Shown here piece after piece: positions 59,695 to 64,000 of a DNA stretch of 64,000 bases (its first letter is position 1; every line of letters starts with the position of its first letter). Location of the stretch: positions 30,313,427-30,377,426 of the forward strand of contig CM055094.1 of NCBI GenBank assembly GCA_029204225.1, written 5' to 3'. A program made the position numbers and the translations under genes. The DNA is from Diphasiastrum complanatum (lineage: Eukaryota > Streptophyta > Lycopodiopsida > Lycopodiales > Lycopodiaceae). The notes below the pieces were generated by a model. It had not been told where the DNA came from. It ran no database searches and saw nothing but the letters and a program-made list of their open reading frames with translations.

Positions 59695-60540
59695 TAGATC
59701 AAATCTCACCCGAGCCTTTCTGTTAAAATCTCACCCGGAGCATCTGTTCAGATCTCAATCGACACCCTCACATCAAATTTTGACCGACGACCTCGCGTCA
59801 GATCTTGATCGATGCCTCGCATCAGATCTCGACCGACACCCTCGCGTCATATCTTGGCCGATGCATAATCTTGGATCTCGACCGATGCATAATCTCAGAT
59901 CTCAACCGACCCTTGAACCGTCGAGACCATATTCAACTGCACTACAGCCATTGCGACCGCCTTCCAGCCGTAGCGACCGCATTGAACCATAGTGACCACT
60001 CTGCACCATGAGAACTGCATTGCGCCATCGTAACCACAAATATCCGCACCCCAGTCCTTACACAGTAGTGACAGCATTGAACCGTGGGCACTGCATTGAG
60101 CCGTAGGGACTACATTCAACAGCACCCCAATTGCTTCACTCTTTGCACCGTAGCGACCGAAAACATACCGTATCCACCTGCCACTCCCATGAACCATCCT
60201 ACCCGCACTAAACCGCAATCAGTCGCATTCCAACCGCTACCACATTCCACCATCGTAACTGTCTTGAGTCATAGCCATCACCAACAACAGCACCACAGTT
60301 CACCGTAGGGACCGCAATCACACCACTTCCGCTTTTACAATGGTCACAACCGCCTCCCAGCTCTCGCAACAACGGTAATCCACCGCAACCACCACAAACA
60401 AACAACAACCCACCACATTTCCACTGCAAACAGAACGCAAACACACCGCACTAAATCGCATTCACCCGCAAACTGGTCACATTCCAAATGCACAACCGTA
60501 ACTGGTAACCCATAGCGACCACACAACCGTATCCCGAACA
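59695..60540 (+). repeat. Degenerate minisatellites in the gypsy leader
   Basis: 59695-59915 repeats a unit containing AGATCTCGACCGA at about 27-bp spacing (CAGATCTTGATCGATGCC, CAGATCTCGACCGACACC and so on). 59930-60530 is a second degenerate array built on CCGTAGCGACCGCATTGA-like words. The first unit matches the array at 63462-63655. Open frames here are by-products of the repeats. Confidence 0.75.
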
Positions 60541-60699
60541 ATGACTCCTACGAGTTAAGTTACCAAAGAGTCCAAGAGGCCTAATTCCACATTCCTAAGG
60601 TACTCTAGAGTTGTTATGGATCATCCTTAGGATCCGAATTCCACAGAGGACTATCCACCAGAGATGGTCTCCCCATCCACCAAATAGGCTCGATTTAAT

Positions 60700-61270
60700 A
60701 GATATTCCAGGATGAAATCCCAAGTCCAAGAGCCATTCGCCAACCCATTCGACAGATGGGAACCCATGCGTTATGAAGCTCCATATGAACGACCACATGT
60801 TCATGTTGCCGAATCTTCACATGCACGAGCTCACTTAAATGGAGCTTTTGCAAATAATGTTCTGCGTACTGAAAAACGTACTCCAAAATTAGATTTACTA
60901 AAGTACGACGGTAACACTGATCCTCAAAGATTTTTTCAAGTCTTTGAGAATGCATGTGATGTCTATGGCGAGACATCACCAGATGCCATGGTACAGCTCA
61001 TCTTGATGACCATGATCGATTGAGCACGAGAATGGTTTTTTAACTTGATTGTGAAGATAAAGTGACTGGTCACTCTTGAAGGAGGCCTTTATCAAATGCT
61101 TCAAGCCATTTCGCTTTATAGAAACTCATTTTGTCAAGCTAAGTAACATCAAAATGACGAAAGACGAGAAAGTACGTGACTACATTGAATGATTTAAGAG
61201 ATTAAAAAGTCAGGTACAAGAGCAACCCACTGAGTCCATGCTCATAATTTGGTTTCTCATTGGACTCCCA
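60700..61270 (+). mobile_element. Ty3/gypsy gag fragment
   Basis: After a poorly conserved start, PKLDLLKYDGNTDPQRFFQ and the following FENACDVYG match the gag capsid fold of Ty3/gypsy elements. AREWFFNL follows after a stop at 61021. KEAFIKCFKPFRF and DEKVRDYIE continue the domain with further stops. The frame is lost around 61270 and protease and RT do not follow. Confidence 0.8.
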
Positions 61271-61439
61271 TGTATTGGGATGTCTCAGATCTTCAGTGGG
61301 TCTCTCAAATATGATAACCCACAATATTGGAGTGAACCAGGCCTGCTTGCCCTTGCCCTACCCTATTTGGTCTTTATATTGATGAGCTTTGAGATGGCTA
61401 TTAAACAAGATGGTGGTCAGGGTTGCCTTTGAACCTTTT

Positions 61440-61760
61440 CCAACCTTCATAAACCTTTGCCAATATATCATTAATCTTCGCCGAGCTCAGGATGGTCTAT
61501 GTTGTACAACAACTAAGACATTATTTATTAGGCCAGACGTTTGCATTCTACACCGACCATCAAGCCCTATTATATATCGTTAATAAATCCTGTAAAACGG
61601 GATGTATAGCTCGATGGCTGTTGATATTAGAGGAATTTAATTTTTGCGTAGTCGTTCGGAAAGGGACCCAACATTTCATGGCGGACCACCTTTCCCGACT
61701 ACCGAATGCAGAAAAATCAACCGCACCAGTCAACGATGATCTCCCTGATGCATGCCTTTT
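61440..61760 (+). mobile_element. Ty3/gypsy RNase H C-terminal part
   Basis: MVYVVQQLRHYLLGQTF, FYTDHQALLYIVNK and RWLLILEEFNF are the RT-linked RNase H blocks, and GTQHFMADHLSRLP is the linker typical of plant gypsy pol. RT is missing between gag (about 61270) and here, so an internal deletion removed protease and RT. Confidence 0.85.
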
Positions 61761-62039
61761 TCAGATTGATGCTACACCCTTATGGGCTGAGGAGATCACT
61801 CAGTTCCTAACAAGAAGTAGACTCAAAGAAGGCCTGAGCACAGTGGCAAAAATTTTTTTTTTGCTTATAGTGGCGCCCTTTTAATTAATAGTGAGACAAC
61901 TTTACAAAATGGGCATTGACGGTATAATTCGACGATGTGCTTATGAATCTAAGATACGACCTATCATATCTCAAGCTCATGAAGGCATTGGCATCGGCCA
62001 CTTTTCTGCTGAAGCCACAGCTAAGATTATCCTTTGAGC

Positions 62040-63072
62040 AGGACTGTGGTGGCTATCTTTGTTTAAGGACACATTTGATGTCATTAAAGCGTGTGATGTC
62101 TGTCAACGAGACAAGAAAAATACCAAAGCAGACTTCACGCCACTGACTCCCATTATAGAAGGCGAAGCCTTCCATAAGTGGGAAATTGACTTTGTTGGAC
62201 CAATCAGTCCAGCAGCAAAACATACCCAAGCTTGTTACATCCTCATAGCCACAGATTACACCACTAAGTGGGTTGAGGCTCGAGCAATGAAGGATGCCAA
62301 TGCAAAAATAGTCACGCGTTTTTTTTACAAAAACATTATTACACGTTTTGGTTGTCCCATAGAGCTAGTTAGTGATCGCGGCACACATTTTTTAAATGTT
62401 GTCATTGATAACCTCCTACGCCATTACCTTGTTGTTCACTGAAAAAGTACACCATACTATCCTAGATGTAATGGCCAGGCATAATCAACTAACAAGACGA
62501 TATGTAAAATTTTGACAAAGATAGTTGAAACAAGTCACTCTGATTGGGAAACAAAACTTTTTTCAGCTATCTGGGCTTACCGCACCACCCTGAAGAAAGC
62601 CACTGGGTGGGTTACCCCTTTCCATTTCGTATATGGTCAAGAGGCGGTAATGCTTGTTGAATTCTTAATACCGTCGCTAAGAGTCATGGAAGCTTTTTCA
62701 ACAGATCTCTGTGAAAAAGCTGCAATTGAACAACAACTCAAGACCAGGCTATTTACGTTAGCCCAGTTATGCGAGACAAGACTTATATCTTACCACGCAC
62801 AACTGGTTAACAAACGACGCCAAAAGGCCTGGCATGACCGTCACCTACGCAATAAAGATCTACACTTAGGTGACCAGGTGCTTCTTTATACATCAAAGAA
62901 GCACCCCGACAAATTAAAATTCCGAAGTGAGGGACCGTATGTTATTAATAAAGTCTTTCCTAATGGTGCAGTCCAGTTGCAAACACTTAACGAAATACTC
63001 CTCGACACTGCCGTCAACGGTGGTCATCTATGGCGGTATTACGAAGAGTTGTTTTTTGTTGACCCAATTTAA
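62040..63072 (+). mobile_element. Ty3/gypsy integrase, catalytic Glu lost
   Basis: KACDVCQRDKKN is the zinc-domain end. HKWEIDFVGPIS and CPIELVSDRGTHFLN carry the first two catalytic aspartates. At the third position NGQA is followed by a stop where NGQAE is expected. The last frame (62512-63072) has WETKLFSAIWAYRTTLKKATG, LVNKRRQKAWHDRHL, LHLGDQVLLY and KFRSEGPYVINKVFPNGAV. There is no chromodomain, consistent with an Athila/Tat-type lineage as the primer site suggests. Confidence 0.87.
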
Positions 63073-63461
63073 CATCTTTTCCCTAGTATATTTTTTACAT
63101 TTTTTATTCTTTTTTATTTTTTCTTATTTTCTTGCTTGTAATTCTCGTTTTGCATGCCTATTTTTAACCTTGTTCCTTGTTTATAATTCATACCATTACT
63201 TATGTACTTTCTATGCATTTCATTTTCTTGTAAATACTCATGGGTCATAGATCTTCTAGGTCGACAAATGATAGACTGCACCATATGAAATGATTCTGAC
63301 ACTTTTAGCCACCTCATTTATGTATGACTGATATCTCAAGCATACAAACATTCCTGGAGATACACCTTTTCCATAAGGACTTCTACTCTGAGCCACAATC
63401 ATATTTTTCTCCTTGAAGTTCTTCACTTGCATCAAACAGGTCCATTCCTTCATAATGGGGT
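63073..63461. other. AT-rich stretch after integrase, nothing recognised
   Basis: T-rich DNA without a supported gene. It lies between the integrase stop and the minisatellite, so it is probably the element's 3' untranslated region. Confidence 0.4.
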
Positions 63462-63655
63462 TTTGTCAAATCTCAACCGACGGATTTTGTCAAATCTCAG
63501 CCGACGGGCTTTGTCAAATCTCATCCGACGGATTTTGTCAAATCTCAACCGACGGGTTTCTGTCAGATCTCAACCGATGGATTTCTATCAGATCTCAACC
63601 GATGGATTTCTATCAGATCTCGACCGACGCGACTCACTCAAATCTCGACTGACGA
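63462..63655 (+). repeat. 24-25-bp minisatellite, about eight copies
   Basis: Eight successive units of the form TTTTGTCAAATCTCAACCGA plus CGGR, with the later units reading TTTCTRTCAGATCTCRACCGA. The first four are 24 bp and the next three 25 bp. The core ATCTCRACCGA also builds the array at 59695-59915 on the other side of the same element. Confidence 0.92.
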
Positions 63656-64000
63656 TTCTAATTCAAAATTCAACGAACAAGCACGTCCCATCTCATCCGA
63701 ACCCAACCGTCGGCGTCCATAAATGCCATCACCTTGACACCATTCGCACCTTAACGAAGTGCAAATTTTGGAGTTCTCTAGCAATGATCTACTGGCGATC
63801 TTCTTGCTCCTGTGCACGATCCTAGCGCTCTCTTGTTCTTTGCATCTGTCATCGCTTCCTCACCATCTCCACCAACTTTCAGCTATCATAGTTTGTTTAC
63901 CATTGAGAGCACCATCACAAACCATCTCCAAACCTAACATCACCAGTGGAAGACAAACATGCTTCCGTTACACTATTGAATATCACATCATCATCATAAA
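63656..64000. other. Right window edge, no gene recognised
   Basis: Short open frames only. It probably continues the untranslated region of the gypsy element. Confidence 0.35.

Noticed and set aside
59780-60541. Several open frames of 65-107 codons on both strands
   Set aside because: They arise from degenerate tandem repeats in the gypsy leader, with repeated peptides and no domain.
63413-63825. Open frames with a repeated QISTDGF-type peptide
   Set aside because: Translation of the 24-25-bp minisatellite; the unit change to 25 bp breaks the frame.

Overview
The window looks like nuclear DNA of a land plant. It has AT-rich GT-AG introns of up to about 2.4 kb, a plant-type 5'-to-3' exoribonuclease gene in about 22 exons, and dense Ty1/copia and Ty3/gypsy LTR retrotransposons primed by initiator-tRNA-Met (TGGTATCAGAGC), with one primed at a GGCGCC site. 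A large GTPase resembling the SLIP-GC/NUGGC branch of the dynamin superfamily is also present. I cannot name the species; a non-angiosperm plant with a TE-rich genome is possible, but this is inference.

Layout. 1-8.3 kb: a diverged repeat, broken gypsy LTR and pol pieces with a nested terminal-inverted-repeat element, and a copia element whose 3' part is inverted relative to its 5' part. 8.3-11.5 kb: no gene recognised, then a possible promoter and leader. 11.5-26.6 kb (+): the XRN-family gene, with a gypsy tail, a LINE fragment and a (GA)n tract in its introns. 26.6-31.4 kb: spacer with a copia LTR remnant and a tRNA-derived SINE with target-site duplications. 31.4-34.2 kb (-): a two-exon large GTPase, preceded by three tandem copies of a ~240-bp unit. 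35-37.2 kb: several short tandem duplications and a foldback element. 37.5-46.5 kb (+): a chromodomain-type gypsy element split by a nearly complete copia element (40.53-45.79 kb, minus). 46.5-49 kb: probable gypsy LTR, microsatellites, a poly-G run and a long direct repeat. 49-51.3 kb (+): 5' part of another copia. 51.76-56.44 kb: a deleted copia element (minus) facing a plus-strand piece of the same family, giving a large inverted repeat rich in TCGCGA. 56.4-64 kb: decayed gypsy pieces and a gypsy element (gag, RNase H, integrase; no reverse transcriptase) with minisatellites on both sides of its coding region.

Only two host genes are supported. The XRN-family gene is the most interesting: every accepted splice junction keeps frame, yet several residues that hold the 5' phosphate and complete the metal site of XRN nucleases are replaced and the zinc knuckle is gone. 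It may be a paralogue with altered or lost exonuclease activity, or a pseudogene early in decay. All retroelement coding regions seen here carry stops, frameshifts or deletions, so none looks autonomous.
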